DNA of 64,000 bases, taken from positions 3,410,001 through 3,474,000 of the forward strand of contig NZ_CP067412.1 in NCBI RefSeq assembly GCF_023375815.1, given 5' to 3'. Made by a program: the position numbers and the translations under genes. Below are positions 38,457-47,067 of this stretch, piece by piece (the first letter of the stretch is position 1; each line of letters starts with the position of its first letter). The DNA is from Pseudomonas sp. HS6. GTDB taxonomy: Bacteria; Pseudomonadota; Gammaproteobacteria; Pseudomonadales; Pseudomonadaceae. The notes below the pieces were generated by a model. It did not search any database and was not told where the DNA came from. It saw only the letters and a program-made list of their open reading frames with translations.

Positions 38457-38630
38457 GGCCCAGCCCTCTCCCGGGGGGAGAGGGGACTGACCGAGTAGAT
38501 TTAGAGAATTCCTGCAACCTGACAGACCAGGTCGATTCCGGATTCAGCACCGCACGTTCAGGTCGATGCAAATACCAAGCATCCCCGAATCGGTTCCCTC
38601 TCCCTCCGGGAGAGGGCTAGGGTGAGGGCC
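38457..38630. repeat. Composite palindromic repeat, single unit
   Basis: A 174-bp element bounded by CCAGCCCTCTCCCGGGGGGA on the left and TCCGGGAGAGGGCTAGGGTG on the right, with one CTGACCGAG unit between. It belongs to the same family as the elements at 12.2 and 22.1 kb. The flanking 38356-38456 holds nothing recognisable. Confidence 0.8.
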
Positions 38631-38665
38631 GGTTCTCACGCCGAACCCATCCCGTCGAATCCACC

Positions 38666-38971
38666 TCATTTCTTCTTCAGGCAATCACTCATGAAAGTCT
38701 TGCGCGCATCCCCCGTCAGCGCCTTGGTCTTGGCATCGGCATTACAGGTTTTCATCTTTTCCTGCTGCGGGGTCAGCGTCTTGGCGTCGTTGGCCGCCGG
38801 CGCTGCCTTGAGGCAAGTGCTCATGAAGGTCTTGCGCTCATCGCCTTTCAGGCTCTTGGCCGTGGCGTCGGCGTTGCAGGTGGTCATCTTGTTCTGTTGC
38901 GCCGTGGCGGCAAAACCCTGGGAGCACAGCAGCAGACCGATCATCAACAAAGGGACACGCAACATCTTCAT
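38666..38971 (-). CDS. PsiF repeat-containing small periplasmic protein
   Basis: A 101-residue protein with a signal peptide (residues 1-22, CSQGFA) and two PsiF repeats, KMTTCNADATAKSLKGDERK and KMKTCNADAKTKALTGDARK, each followed by TFMSxCLK. Each repeat carries two cysteines that could form a disulfide. E. coli PsiF is phosphate-starvation inducible, but its function is unknown. The ATG at 38971 follows GGAGAAAACTCC; an upstream TTG is unlikely. It ends close to the AraC gene's neighbour, and no operon partner is evident. Confidence 0.9.
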   Translation of the reverse strand: MKMLRVPLLMIGLLLCSQGFAATAQQNKMTTCNADATAKSLKGDERKTFMSTCLKAAPAANDAKTLTPQQEKMKTCNADAKTKALTGDARKTFMSDCLKKK

Positions 38972-39034
38972 GGAGTTTTCTCCTTGTTGCCGCATCGATG
39001 GAGGCGGCCTCCGGCTGAGTGTAGTCAAAGCTTG

Positions 39035-39829
39035 TTACACCTTCCTACCCTCAAGGTGACTGCGCCGGTATTGCTCCGGCGTACACCCCGCCTGCCGCGC
39101 AAACATGGCGATGAAAGCAGACCCGCTGCTGTAGCCGAGATCAAAGGCGATTTCCTGCACGCTGCGCGAACTTTCCAGCGCCTCGATGGCCGCAAGATAA
39201 CGCAGGCGCTGGCGCCATTCGCCGAAACTCATCCCCAACTCCCGCACGAATTGCCGGGCCAGGGTGCGCTCGCTGACATGCACCTGCGCCGCCCAGTGCG
39301 CCAGCGGCTCGTTGTTGCCGGGCTCGGCCTGCAGGGTTTCTAGGATGGTCAGCAAGCCGGGGCTTCTGGCGTAGGGCAAATAGCATTGATGAACCGGCGC
39401 CTGCCGCAGTTGATCCACCAGCACCTGGGCCAGGCGCTGGTCGGCGTCGAACGCGGGGATCTTCACATCTCGGGCAGCGAAGTCCTTGAGGATTGCCTTG
39501 AGGATATCGCTGATCGCCAGGGTGCAGGCCTGGGCCGGCAAGTCTGCGCACACCTCTGGCGCCAGACACACCGCGCGATAGTTGACCGGCTGATGGCTGT
39601 AGAAACTGTGCTCGACCTGCGGCGGCACCCACACCGCGTATTGTGGCGGCGACATGAAGCGGCTGCCGTCGACATCCATGTGCAGCACGCCGTGGGCCGC
39701 GTATTCCAGCGTGCCCCACGGATGGCGGTGCGGCGCGGCGTATTCGTGGGCGTTGAAGTCGGCATAGCGGAAATACACTGCCGACGGCAATTCGCTGAAA
39801 TCCAAAAGGTCGATGTGTTTACTGTTCAT
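39035..39829 (-). CDS. AraC family transcriptional regulator
   Basis: A 264-residue regulator with an N-terminal cupin-like sensor (HEYAAPHRHPWGTLEYAAHG; MDVDGSRFMSPPQYAVWVPP) and a C-terminal AraC DNA-binding domain (AAQVHVSERTLARQFVRELG; IAFDLGYSSGSAFIAMFARQ; GCTPEQYRR). The ATG at 39829 is set by homology. It diverges from an EamA transporter over 98 bp, so it probably controls that gene; the inducer is unknown. Confidence 0.9.
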   Translation of the reverse strand: MNSKHIDLLDFSELPSAVYFRYADFNAHEYAAPHRHPWGTLEYAAHGVLHMDVDGSRFMSPPQYAVWVPPQVEHSFYSHQPVNYRAVCLAPEVCADLPAQACTLAISDILKAILKDFAARDVKIPAFDADQRLAQVLVDQLRQAPVHQCYLPYARSPGLLTILETLQAEPGNNEPLAHWAAQVHVSERTLARQFVRELGMSFGEWRQRLRYLAAIEALESSRSVQEIAFDLGYSSGSAFIAMFARQAGCTPEQYRRSHLEGRKV

Positions 39830-39927
39830 GCTGTCCGGAATCAGAGGCAGGTTGTCCGGTTCGCAGTATAGGCCTGCATCCAGACAGGAGATAATCACCG
39901 TTCATCAACGTACTGGTTTTTCCTCCC

Positions 39928-40815
39928 ATGCAATACGCGTTTCCCCTGCTGGCGATTTTCATCTGGGCCGGCAACACCGTGATCAACAAGCTGGCTGTCG
40001 GCGCGATTTTTCCCGCCGAGATCGGCTTCTATCGCTGGCTGCTCGCCGGCCTGCTGTTCACCCCGTTCATGCTCAGGAAGGTCATCGCTCACTGGCCGCA
40101 GATCCGCCCGAACCTCGGCAAGATTTTCATCCTCGGCGTGCTGGGCATGGCGGTCTATCAGAGCTTGGCCTACTTCGCCGCGACCATGACCACCGCCACC
40201 AACATGGGCATCATCCTGTCGCTGATGCCACTGATGTCGCTGGCCATGGCGATCATCAGCCTCGGCCAGCGCCTGACCGCCGGTGCGCTGGTCGGTGCGG
40301 TACTGTCGTTCGCCGGTGTGCTGGTGGTGGTGTCGTCCGGCAGCCTCGGCGCACTGCTGCAACACGGGGTGAACCTGGGCGACGCGATGATGCTGATCGC
40401 CACCCTCGCCTATGCGATCTACAGCACCTTGCTGAAAAAATGGCAGCTGCGTTTGCCGCCATTGGTGTTGCTGTATTTGCAGGTGCTGGTGGCGGTAGTG
40501 GTGCTGTTTCCGCTGTACGCCATGTCGCCGAAAACCGGCCTGACCCTGCAGAACATTCCGTTGGTGCTGTACGCGTGCCTGCTGGCCTCGATGCTCGCGC
40601 CGCTGGCGTGGATGCAGGCCGTGCAGCGTCTGGGCCCGAGCCGGACCACGCTGTTCTTCAACCTGTTGCCGTTGATCACCGCGCTGATTGCCGCGGTGGT
40701 ATTGAAGGAACAACTGGCGATGTATCACTTGGTCGGTGGTTTGCTGACGCTGGGTGGAGTGATTCTTTCCGAGCGTTGGACGACGGTGCTCGGCCGCAAA
40801 CTCAGCGTTGCCTGA
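39928..40815 (+). CDS. EamA/DMT superfamily transporter
   Basis: A 295-residue membrane protein with ten helices in two EamA repeats (AIFIWAGNTVINKLAVG; VLYACLLASMLAPLAWMQAV). The family exports amino acids and metabolites; the substrate cannot be read here. It is divergent from the AraC regulator and probably under its control. A REPIN follows 10 bp after its stop. Confidence 0.9.
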   Translation: MQYAFPLLAIFIWAGNTVINKLAVGAIFPAEIGFYRWLLAGLLFTPFMLRKVIAHWPQIRPNLGKIFILGVLGMAVYQSLAYFAATMTTATNMGIILSLMPLMSLAMAIISLGQRLTAGALVGAVLSFAGVLVVVSSGSLGALLQHGVNLGDAMMLIATLAYAIYSTLLKKWQLRLPPLVLLYLQVLVAVVVLFPLYAMSPKTGLTLQNIPLVLYACLLASMLAPLAWMQAVQRLGPSRTTLFFNLLPLITALIAAVVLKEQLAMYHLVGGLLTLGGVILSERWTTVLGRKLSVA

Positions 40816-40824
40816 TCCGGCCTC

Positions 40825-40914
40825 TTCGCTGGCAAGCCAGCTCCCACAGGGCTGGGGTCGAACACACATCTTGTGGACGCCCGAATCACTGTGGGAGCTG
40901 GCTTGCCAGCGATG
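40825..40914. repeat. REPIN after the EamA gene
   Basis: An inverted REP pair of about 90 bp with the GCTGGCAAGCCAGC core, in the convergent gap before the lipase gene. Confidence 0.9.
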
Positions 40915-40935
40915 AACGATAGCGTGGTCTGCCTG

Positions 40936-41826
40936 CTAAACCCCGGCAGCCTTGAGGCGCGCCGCGTGCTCGACGAACAGCCGCACCGGATCCGCGCCTT
41001 TGCCGACCAGTCCCAGCGACTGGTTGACGATGTCGAAGTGATCCATCGGATAGTCATCACCGATGACCGTGCCCAGGTGCGAGCTGTAGCGTCCGACCAT
41101 GCCGTCGCACTGTCCCGGCTCGCGCACGAAGGTCTTGGCAAACAACCGGCAACTGCGGTTGGTGCCGTCGAACAGGTTGCCACCGCGGTCGGTCTTGCCC
41201 GGCTGCAAGGTGCCGGACCATGAGTAATAACGCACACCGTTGACCTCTTCCGCCCCCTGCCCGCCCCAGGTATCAGGCAAGCCCTGTGGATAACGCTGAT
41301 TGAACAGCGCCACGCCTTCGGTGGTCAGGGAATGGTGTGAGGCGTGGATATCCACCGGCAGTTTCGGGCCGTGGTAACCGGTTTCCATGAATGCCATCAG
41401 CCAGCCGACAAAACGCAACAGCGCCTCAAGAATGCGGCCCCGGGCGCTGTCTGCCGGATAGTGTTTCGCCAGATAGTCGGCCAGTTCCGAACCGTGATTG
41501 GGCCCGGCCACCGACGTTACCGACGCCACCAGATCCGGGCGCCTGGCCGCCGCGTACCGCGCCGTCAGCGAGCCCTGGCTATGGCCAAACAGATTGACCT
41601 TGGTCGCACCGGTCTGGCGCAGGATTTCATCGATGCGCGCCAGTAACTGCTCGCCGCGCACTTCCGTGGAATTGAGCGGTGACACCTGCACCGCAATCAC
41701 CGTCGCACCACCCCGGCGCAACGCTTTGATGATCCCGTACCAGTACGGGTACAGCACCAGCCGGATGAAACCGAGCATTCCCGGCACCAGCACCAGTGGA
41801 TAACGTGTGGCCGAAGCTTGCGACAT
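40936..41826 (-). CDS. Family I triacylglycerol lipase homologue without signal peptide
   Basis: A 296-residue alpha/beta hydrolase close to the secreted Pseudomonas LipA/LipC lipases. It begins SQASATRYPLVLVPGMLGF, which lines up with the start of the mature secreted enzymes, and no signal peptide precedes it. The catalytic serine is Ser83 in FGHSQGS, the acid lies in GQCDGMVG, and the histidine is in MDHFDIVNQ; the calcium-site aspartates and both disulfide-type cysteines are also kept. The ATG at 41826 follows AAGGATG. No lipase foldase (Lif) gene is adjacent. It may act inside the cell or leave by a leaderless route. Confidence 0.88.
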   Translation of the reverse strand: MSQASATRYPLVLVPGMLGFIRLVLYPYWYGIIKALRRGGATVIAVQVSPLNSTEVRGEQLLARIDEILRQTGATKVNLFGHSQGSLTARYAAARRPDLVASVTSVAGPNHGSELADYLAKHYPADSARGRILEALLRFVGWLMAFMETGYHGPKLPVDIHASHHSLTTEGVALFNQRYPQGLPDTWGGQGAEEVNGVRYYSWSGTLQPGKTDRGGNLFDGTNRSCRLFAKTFVREPGQCDGMVGRYSSHLGTVIGDDYPMDHFDIVNQSLGLVGKGADPVRLFVEHAARLKAAGV

Positions 41827-41917
41827 GGGCAAACATCCTTGTGGTCGGTGGGTGGATGCATGACGTGCAAAACGCCCGCCAAGCATCCTCCTTGATGATG
41901 ACAACTCCACGAGCAGC

Positions 41918-42223
41918 CTACTTCAGCCCCACCACCCCTGCCACAATCAGCCCCACCGACAGCAACTTCACCAGCGTCAGACTCTCGCCCAGCAACGCGA
42001 AACCGAGAAACACCGTGCCGAGCGAGCCGATGGCGGTCCAGATCGGGTAGGCGATGCTCACCGGCAACTCGCGCATCGCCAGGGCCAGGAAGTAAATCCC
42101 GCCCACCGCAGCAATCACCGTTATCAGCGACGGCCAGAGCCGGGTGAAGCCCTCGGCGTACTTCATGCCCATGGCAAAGGTGACCTCGAACCCGGCCGCG
42201 ATCAGCAAGAACAGCCAGGCCAC
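41918..42223 (-). CDS. Small multidrug resistance (SMR) family transporter, SugE/EmrE-like
   Basis: A 101-residue protein with four membrane helices. It has the SMR signatures AGFEVTFAMGMKYAEGF, with the essential glutamate at residue 13, and PVSIAYPIWTAIGSLGTVF. The family exports quaternary ammonium compounds or guanidinium as a dimer. The start is a GTG placed directly after the TAG of the upstream azoreductase gene, so the two are read from one message. Substrate is not decidable between the SugE and EmrE groups. Confidence 0.88.
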   Translation of the reverse strand: MAWLFLLIAAGFEVTFAMGMKYAEGFTRLWPSLITVIAAVGGIYFLALAMRELPVSIAYPIWTAIGSLGTVFLGFALLGESLTLVKLLSVGLIVAGVVGLK

Positions 42224-42862
42224 CTAGAACGCCCGGGCCAGATCGAGCAAGCGCTGCTCGGCCTCGGCCACCGACACCGCGAAGGTGCGTTCGGCGGACT
42301 CCTCGCCCTCGGCGGCGACCACCGTGACGTCGTTGATGCCGATGAAGCCCAGCGCGGTGCGCAACCATGGATCAGCGTGATTCAGCGCCTCCAGCTCACC
42401 GCCCGGGCCGAATCCGAAACCGCCGCGACTGGTGACGATCAGCGCCTTCTTGCCGCGCAGCAGCGGCGTGTACTGGGCGATGCCGTTGTCCAGGGTGTGG
42501 TCGAACGTCAGGCCCAGACGCACGATCTGATCGACCCAGGCCTTGAGGCCGCTGGGCACATTGAAGTTGTACATCGGCGTGGAAATCAGCAGCAGGTCGT
42601 GATCGAACAACTCACCCACCAGTTGATCGCTGAGCGCCAGATCCGCTTGCATCGTCAGCGGACGTGCTTCGGGCTCCGGGTAAAACGCCGCCGCGACAAA
42701 CGCTTCATTCACCGCCGGAATCAACGCACGCCCGACTTCTCGGCGGGTCACTTGAGCCTTTGGGTGGCGGACTTGCCAGGCGCTGAGAAAGCTTTCCGCC
42801 AAGCGCCGCGAATGGGAACGCTCACCGCGAGGGCTGGCATGGATCGCAAGAATCTTGCTCAT
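42224..42862 (-). CDS. azoR: FMN-dependent NADH:quinone/azo reductase AzoR
   Basis: A 212-residue flavodoxin-fold reductase that transfers two electrons from NADH to quinones and azo dyes. The FMN phosphate loop is [20 protein letters not shown] near residue 5, and the conserved [16 protein letters not shown] and TSRGGFG segments follow. It is divergent from a LysR gene, the common arrangement in which the regulator controls the reductase in response to electrophiles. A GTG for the SMR transporter follows its stop directly. Confidence 0.93.
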   Translation of the reverse strand: MSKILAIHASPRGERSHSRRLAESFLSAWQVRHPKAQVTRREVGRALIPAVNEAFVAAAFYPEPEARPLTMQADLALSDQLVGELFDHDLLLISTPMYNFNVPSGLKAWVDQIVRLGLTFDHTLDNGIAQYTPLLRGKKALIVTSRGGFGFGPGGELEALNHADPWLRTALGFIGINDVTVVAAEGEESAERTFAVSVAEAEQRLLDLARAF

Positions 42863-42941
42863 CTGAGACTCCTTGGGACTAGACTTGAATGACTGTGTGG
42901 TGCCAGATTGCAGCGCTCACGCCATCGCCTCAAATGAGCAA

Positions 42942-42965
42942 AAATCAGTCTGGATGAATTGATTT
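42942..42965. promoter_or_regulatory. Candidate LysR-type operator
   Basis: A 24-bp dyad AAATCA-N12-TGATTT lies 16 bp before the lysR start and 80 bp before azoR, in the divergent gap. Size and place fit a LysR recall site. Confidence 0.5.
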
Positions 42966-42981
42966 CATCTATGGAGCTTCC

Positions 42982-43884
42982 ATGTTCGCTTCATTGCCGC
43001 TGACCGCCCTGCGCGCGTTTGAATCCGCCTCACGGCTATTGAGTTTCAAGGCGGCCGCCGAAGAACTGGCGGTGACGCCGACGGCGATTTCCCATCAGAT
43101 CCGCTCGCTGGAGGACTGGCTTGGCGTGGCGCTGTTCGAACGCCTGCCGCGTCAGGTGCGCCTGACCGAGGGTGGCGAGCGGCTGTTCCGCAGCCTGCAC
43201 GGGGCGTTTCTGGAAGTGGCGCAAAGCGTCGACACCCTGCGCCCGCAACGCAGCGGCAGCAGCCTGACGCTGTCGACCACCGCCGCCTTCGCCGCGCTGT
43301 GGCTGGTGCCGCGACTGGGGCGGTTTTACGCAAAGCATCCGAACATCAATGTGCGGCTGGATACGCATTGCGAAGTGATCGACCTGCATCAGGACGCCAG
43401 CGTCGATCTGGTGCTGCGCTACAGCCTTGATGACTACCCGAACCTCTACGGGTTGTGCCTGTTCGATGAATCGTTCGGCGTGTACGGCTCGCCGGAGCAG
43501 GTGGCGCTGGCTGCTCGCCGCACCCCGGCGTTGATCAGCGTGCGTTGGCACAACTCCAAGCTTTACGCCCATGGCTGGGAAGCGTGGTGCGCGCAATCGG
43601 GCGAGAACTGGCTCAATCAGCATCCGGCCATTCGCGAATACGATGAAGAGCATTACGCCCTGCAAGCCGCCATCGCCGGGCAAGGGTTGGTGCTGGCGAG
43701 CAACATCCTCGTCTCGGAGAGCGTCGCCAGCGGTCTGCTGGTGCCGTACAAGGGCGAGGTGCAGGTCGACGGCGCCGGTTATAGCGCCCTCTGCGTACCG
43801 GGCCGCGAGCGGCATCCACCGGTGAAAGCGTTTTTTGCCTGGCTGCGCGAAGAGGCTCAACTTTCCGGGCATGTCCCGCGCTGA
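42982..43884 (+). CDS. LysR family transcriptional regulator (GcvA-like)
   Basis: A 300-residue regulator. The N-terminal winged helix reads LRAFESASRLLSFKAAAEEL followed by AVTPTAISHQIRSLE; the effector domain begins near residue 93 (LTLSTTAAFAALWLVPRL), with the GcvA-like VIDLHQDASVDLVLRYS. It is divergent from azoR and likely regulates it and the linked SMR gene. The effector is unknown. Confidence 0.92.
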   Translation: MFASLPLTALRAFESASRLLSFKAAAEELAVTPTAISHQIRSLEDWLGVALFERLPRQVRLTEGGERLFRSLHGAFLEVAQSVDTLRPQRSGSSLTLSTTAAFAALWLVPRLGRFYAKHPNINVRLDTHCEVIDLHQDASVDLVLRYSLDDYPNLYGLCLFDESFGVYGSPEQVALAARRTPALISVRWHNSKLYAHGWEAWCAQSGENWLNQHPAIREYDEEHYALQAAIAGQGLVLASNILVSESVASGLLVPYKGEVQVDGAGYSALCVPGRERHPPVKAFFAWLREEAQLSGHVPR

Positions 43885-43982
43885 ATCCGACAAAACTTTT
43901 TGCAGCGTTCATCACTCACAACCAGGTAACGATCACGTCAACAGAACGTGACGCCAATTGGATTAGCCTCCAGGAGACTGAA

Positions 43983-44513
43983 ATGAGTGACCTGCATTTG
44001 TCTGATGTTCAAACCCTGCGTGAGCGCGCACGCCAGCACGTGGAAAATGGCGCGGTGACCGAAAGCTACAGCGCCAACCGTGAAGAAGTGCTGCGCCTGC
44101 TCAACGAATCGCTGGCCACCGAACTGGTCTGCGTCTTGCGCTACAAGCGCCACTACTTCATGGCCAACGGCCTGAAAGCCAACGTCGCCGCCGACGAGTT
44201 CCTCGAGCACGCCACTCAGGAAGCCGAACATGCCGACCGTCTCGCCGAGCGCATCGTGCAACTGGGCGGCGAGCCCGAGTTCAACCCTGACCTGCTGTCG
44301 AAGATGTCCCACGCGCAATACGTGGCCGGCAACACCTTGAAGGAAATGGTCTACGAAGACCTGGTGGCCGAACGGATCGCCATCGACAGCTACCGCGAGA
44401 TCATCCAGTACATCGGCGAAAAGGATCCGACCACGCGACGGATCTTCGAAGACATCCTGGCTCAGGAAGAAGAGCATGCGGATGACATGGCCGATATCCT
44501 GAAAGACCTCTGA
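43983..44513 (+). CDS. Ferritin-like (bacterioferritin/Dps-type) iron protein
   Basis: A 176-residue four-helix protein of the ferritin-like class, often annotated as bacterioferritin. Diiron-site residues are visible: the first glutamate in LNESLATELVCVLRYKRH, the ExxH in ATQEAEHADRLAER, and the second ExxH in LAQEEEHADDMAD. The haem-binding methionine of true bacterioferritin is not obvious, so an archaeal-type Dps-like role is possible. The ATG follows CAGGAGACTGAA. It is monocistronic, ending at a REPIN. Confidence 0.85.
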   Translation: MSDLHLSDVQTLRERARQHVENGAVTESYSANREEVLRLLNESLATELVCVLRYKRHYFMANGLKANVAADEFLEHATQEAEHADRLAERIVQLGGEPEFNPDLLSKMSHAQYVAGNTLKEMVYEDLVAERIAIDSYREIIQYIGEKDPTTRRIFEDILAQEEEHADDMADILKDL

Positions 44514-44527
44514 GACTTCCAGATCCG

Positions 44528-44592
44528 ATCGCGGGCAAGCCCGCTCCCACAGGTTCAGTGAAAAACCTGTGGGAGCGGGCTTGCCCGCGATT
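44528..44592. repeat. Short REPIN after the ferritin-like gene
   Basis: A 65-bp inverted pair with the GCGGGCAAGCCCGC core. Its two REPs are only about 17 bp apart, the tightest pair in the window, in a convergent gap. Confidence 0.9.
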
Positions 44593-44615
44593 GCTTTCTG
44601 ATAAACGCTAAAAAA

Positions 44616-46691
44616 TCATTTAGTGGGTTTGACGGTCACCGGTGCCTTGCCCGCCTTCATCTGCTCCAGCAACGGCGCGCACTGATTCGGCTCGCCGCCA
44701 CTCGGCGCCACCAGCGCCAGCAGCCCCGCCGCCGGCGCGGCGATCACGCCAAGCGCCACCATGCCGGCCCCGCGAAGGATCAGCGGCACCGCTTTCACCC
44801 CGGCGTCAGGCTTGATGAACTTGCCGCGCACGTACAACGGCGAACGCAGGGAGATCAGACGCCAGCCCTTGGATTCCGGGGTCACGGTCAGGTCCAGCTG
44901 CTCGGTGGCCATGTTCGCCGTGCCGTCGATGTAGATGATCGCGTTCTCGGTATCGAACACGAACAGCCGCGTGGTCGCCAGCCCGGTCTTGATGTCGAAG
45001 TCCGCCGCTGCGCAGTTGATCTTCACTTCCTTGTCGCCGAAGACCTTGCCGACCACGTAGTTGCCGACGTTGAGGCCCGCCAGCTCCATCAGTTCACGGC
45101 TGATCGCGCCGTCATTGATCAGCATCTTCAGGTTGCCGTTGGCACCGCCCAGCAGTTTGGCCACCGAGTTGCCGCGACCGCTGATGTCGGCGTCGCCGTT
45201 GAGCTCGCCGAAACTGGTCTTCATCGGTTCGAAGGTCGGGAACAGTTGCTTGAGCTTGAACTTGCGCGCGGTCAGTTTCGCCCGACCTTCCAACGGTTCA
45301 GTGCGGCCGTTGAGACGGATCTGCGCATCGAGATTGCCGCCGGCTACGCCGAAACGCAGCGGTTCCAGGCTCAGTTCGCCGTCGTTGAGTTTGAGGTGGG
45401 TATAGAGGTCGGTGAACGGCAGCTTCTCGCTGTGGACGATGCGTTTGCCGGTGAATTCGACGTCGGCGTCCATGTCGCGCCAGCGCTCGGTCTTGAACTC
45501 CTCCACCGGCAGCACTTTGTCCGCTGGTTGTTTGCTTTCGCCGCCGCGGGCCTTTTGCTTGGCATTGGAGTCGGCACCGATCAATGGTGCGAGGTCGGCG
45601 AACAGCAACTGATTGGACAGCAGCGCGCCACTCAGCTTGGGCCGCGGCTTACTGGCGACGTAGGCCAAGTCGCCGTGAATATCGCTACCGCCGATCTTGC
45701 CGTTGAATTGCTCGTAGCGGAACTGCGCGCCGTCCGGCTCATGCAGTTTGGCGATCAAACGACCGTCGGTGGAATACGGCGGCGTGTCCGGCAGGGTGAC
45801 ACCGGTCAGCGGATAGAGATTGCCGAGGCTCGCGCCCGCCAGTTTCAGGCGCAGGTCGAGGGCGCCGAGGTTCAGCGGTTCGGTCAGCGTGCCGGCGAGT
45901 TCGATGCTGGTGTCGCCGACCTTCGCCTGGGCCTGCAGCGGGAAGGGTTTGGCCGCATCCTGCAAGGCCAGCAGGCCGCCGATCTTGCCTTGGCCGGTGA
46001 GTTTCTGACCGTGGTACTGGCCGGTGACTTTCAGTGCGAAAGCATAATCCTGCGGTGCGCCGCCCTTTTCCAGCGCGGTTTTCGCCGCTTTGTCGCCGAC
46101 GATTTCGCTGAAGGGGATCGGCTTGCCCAGCGGATCGATCAGCAGGTCGAGGTTGGTCTTGAGGGTCTGGTCGTCCAGAGTGACATGACCCTTGTCGAAA
46201 CCGATGGCGCCGATGTCCACCACCCAGTTCGAGGGCTCAGCATTAGGGTCCTTGGGATCGAACTTGAACGTCCAGTTGGCACGACCGTCAGCCAGACGCT
46301 GCAATTGCGCGTTGGGTTCAGTCAGGTCGATACGCGGGATCGTCACCCGTTGTGCCAGCAGCGCCAGCGGCGAAATGCGCAGTTCGACCTTTTTGAGGGT
46401 GACCATCTGCGGCTGCTTCGACCAGTCCGGGTTGCCCAGCGTCAGGTCTTCGGCCACCACATGCGGCCACGGCACCCAGGCGCGCCAGCCGCCTTCGTCG
46501 AGTTCGCGCCGCCAGACCACCGACAGGTTGCCGTTGATGGCGAACGGTCGGTGCAGTTCTTCCGAGACTTTGGCATTGAGCGGCGGTTTGATCCGGTTCC
46601 AATCGAAGAACACGATGATCAGGACCAGCACCGCCAGCAACAGCACAAGGGTGGCGAAGGTCCAGGCGAAGATTTTACGGGTGCGCGTCAT
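44616..46691 (-). CDS. AsmA family protein
   Basis: A 691-residue inner-membrane-anchored periplasmic protein. A single N-terminal helix (residues 7-31, ATLVLLLAVLVLIIVFFDW) is followed by the AsmA opening RIKPPLNAKVSEELHRPFAI, and the long body has the C-terminal AsmA pattern LNGDADISGRGNSVAKLLGG. Members belong to the bridge-like lipid transfer proteins that move phospholipid to the outer membrane. The ATG at 46691 follows CAGGAG; an upstream in-frame start at 46697 is less well placed. Confidence 0.9.
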   Translation of the reverse strand: MTRTRKIFAWTFATLVLLLAVLVLIIVFFDWNRIKPPLNAKVSEELHRPFAINGNLSVVWRRELDEGGWRAWVPWPHVVAEDLTLGNPDWSKQPQMVTLKKVELRISPLALLAQRVTIPRIDLTEPNAQLQRLADGRANWTFKFDPKDPNAEPSNWVVDIGAIGFDKGHVTLDDQTLKTNLDLLIDPLGKPIPFSEIVGDKAAKTALEKGGAPQDYAFALKVTGQYHGQKLTGQGKIGGLLALQDAAKPFPLQAQAKVGDTSIELAGTLTEPLNLGALDLRLKLAGASLGNLYPLTGVTLPDTPPYSTDGRLIAKLHEPDGAQFRYEQFNGKIGGSDIHGDLAYVASKPRPKLSGALLSNQLLFADLAPLIGADSNAKQKARGGESKQPADKVLPVEEFKTERWRDMDADVEFTGKRIVHSEKLPFTDLYTHLKLNDGELSLEPLRFGVAGGNLDAQIRLNGRTEPLEGRAKLTARKFKLKQLFPTFEPMKTSFGELNGDADISGRGNSVAKLLGGANGNLKMLINDGAISRELMELAGLNVGNYVVGKVFGDKEVKINCAAADFDIKTGLATTRLFVFDTENAIIYIDGTANMATEQLDLTVTPESKGWRLISLRSPLYVRGKFIKPDAGVKAVPLILRGAGMVALGVIAAPAAGLLALVAPSGGEPNQCAPLLEQMKAGKAPVTVKPTK

Positions 46692-47067
46692 GCACAAAGC
46701 TCCTGAAAACGACGGCGGATCGACACCGCTGATGCGACGGGCCGTTAACGGCCCTCATGAAGTCTACGACTGACAAACAGCCCGCAGGTTTAATCGAAAG
46801 CCCCGATTGGGGCCAAAAAGCGGTCGCCATTCTGACCGATCGGTCGACTTGGCGTTACCGGACCCGCACTTTTGCGGGGCGCAAGTGGGTGGAAAATACC
46901 CACCCCAGTGCAAAACCACCCGCCTGAAACGCCCGAGCTAGAGCCTCCCGGGCGAACAATCAATTCTGTTGATTATTACCATTGTGTTTATGAACTTTTA
47001 TATCGACTTATCGAGAGTAGCATTGCCCTCGTACCCACTTTATCGCCCTCCCAAGGAGCAACCCATC
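46692..47067. other. Gene-free divergent region with AT-rich segment and hairpin
   Basis: This 376-bp gap separates AsmA and the repeat-protein gene. A stem-loop (GTGGGT-N7-ACCCAC) lies at 46885-46903. The stretch from about 46955 to 47030 is clearly richer in A and T than its surroundings and probably carries the promoter of the repeat-protein gene. No gene could be supported here. Confidence 0.5.

Noticed and set aside
45246..46706. A 486-codon open frame antisense to the AsmA gene
   Set aside because: No domain, no ribosome site; AsmA motifs on the other strand are clear.
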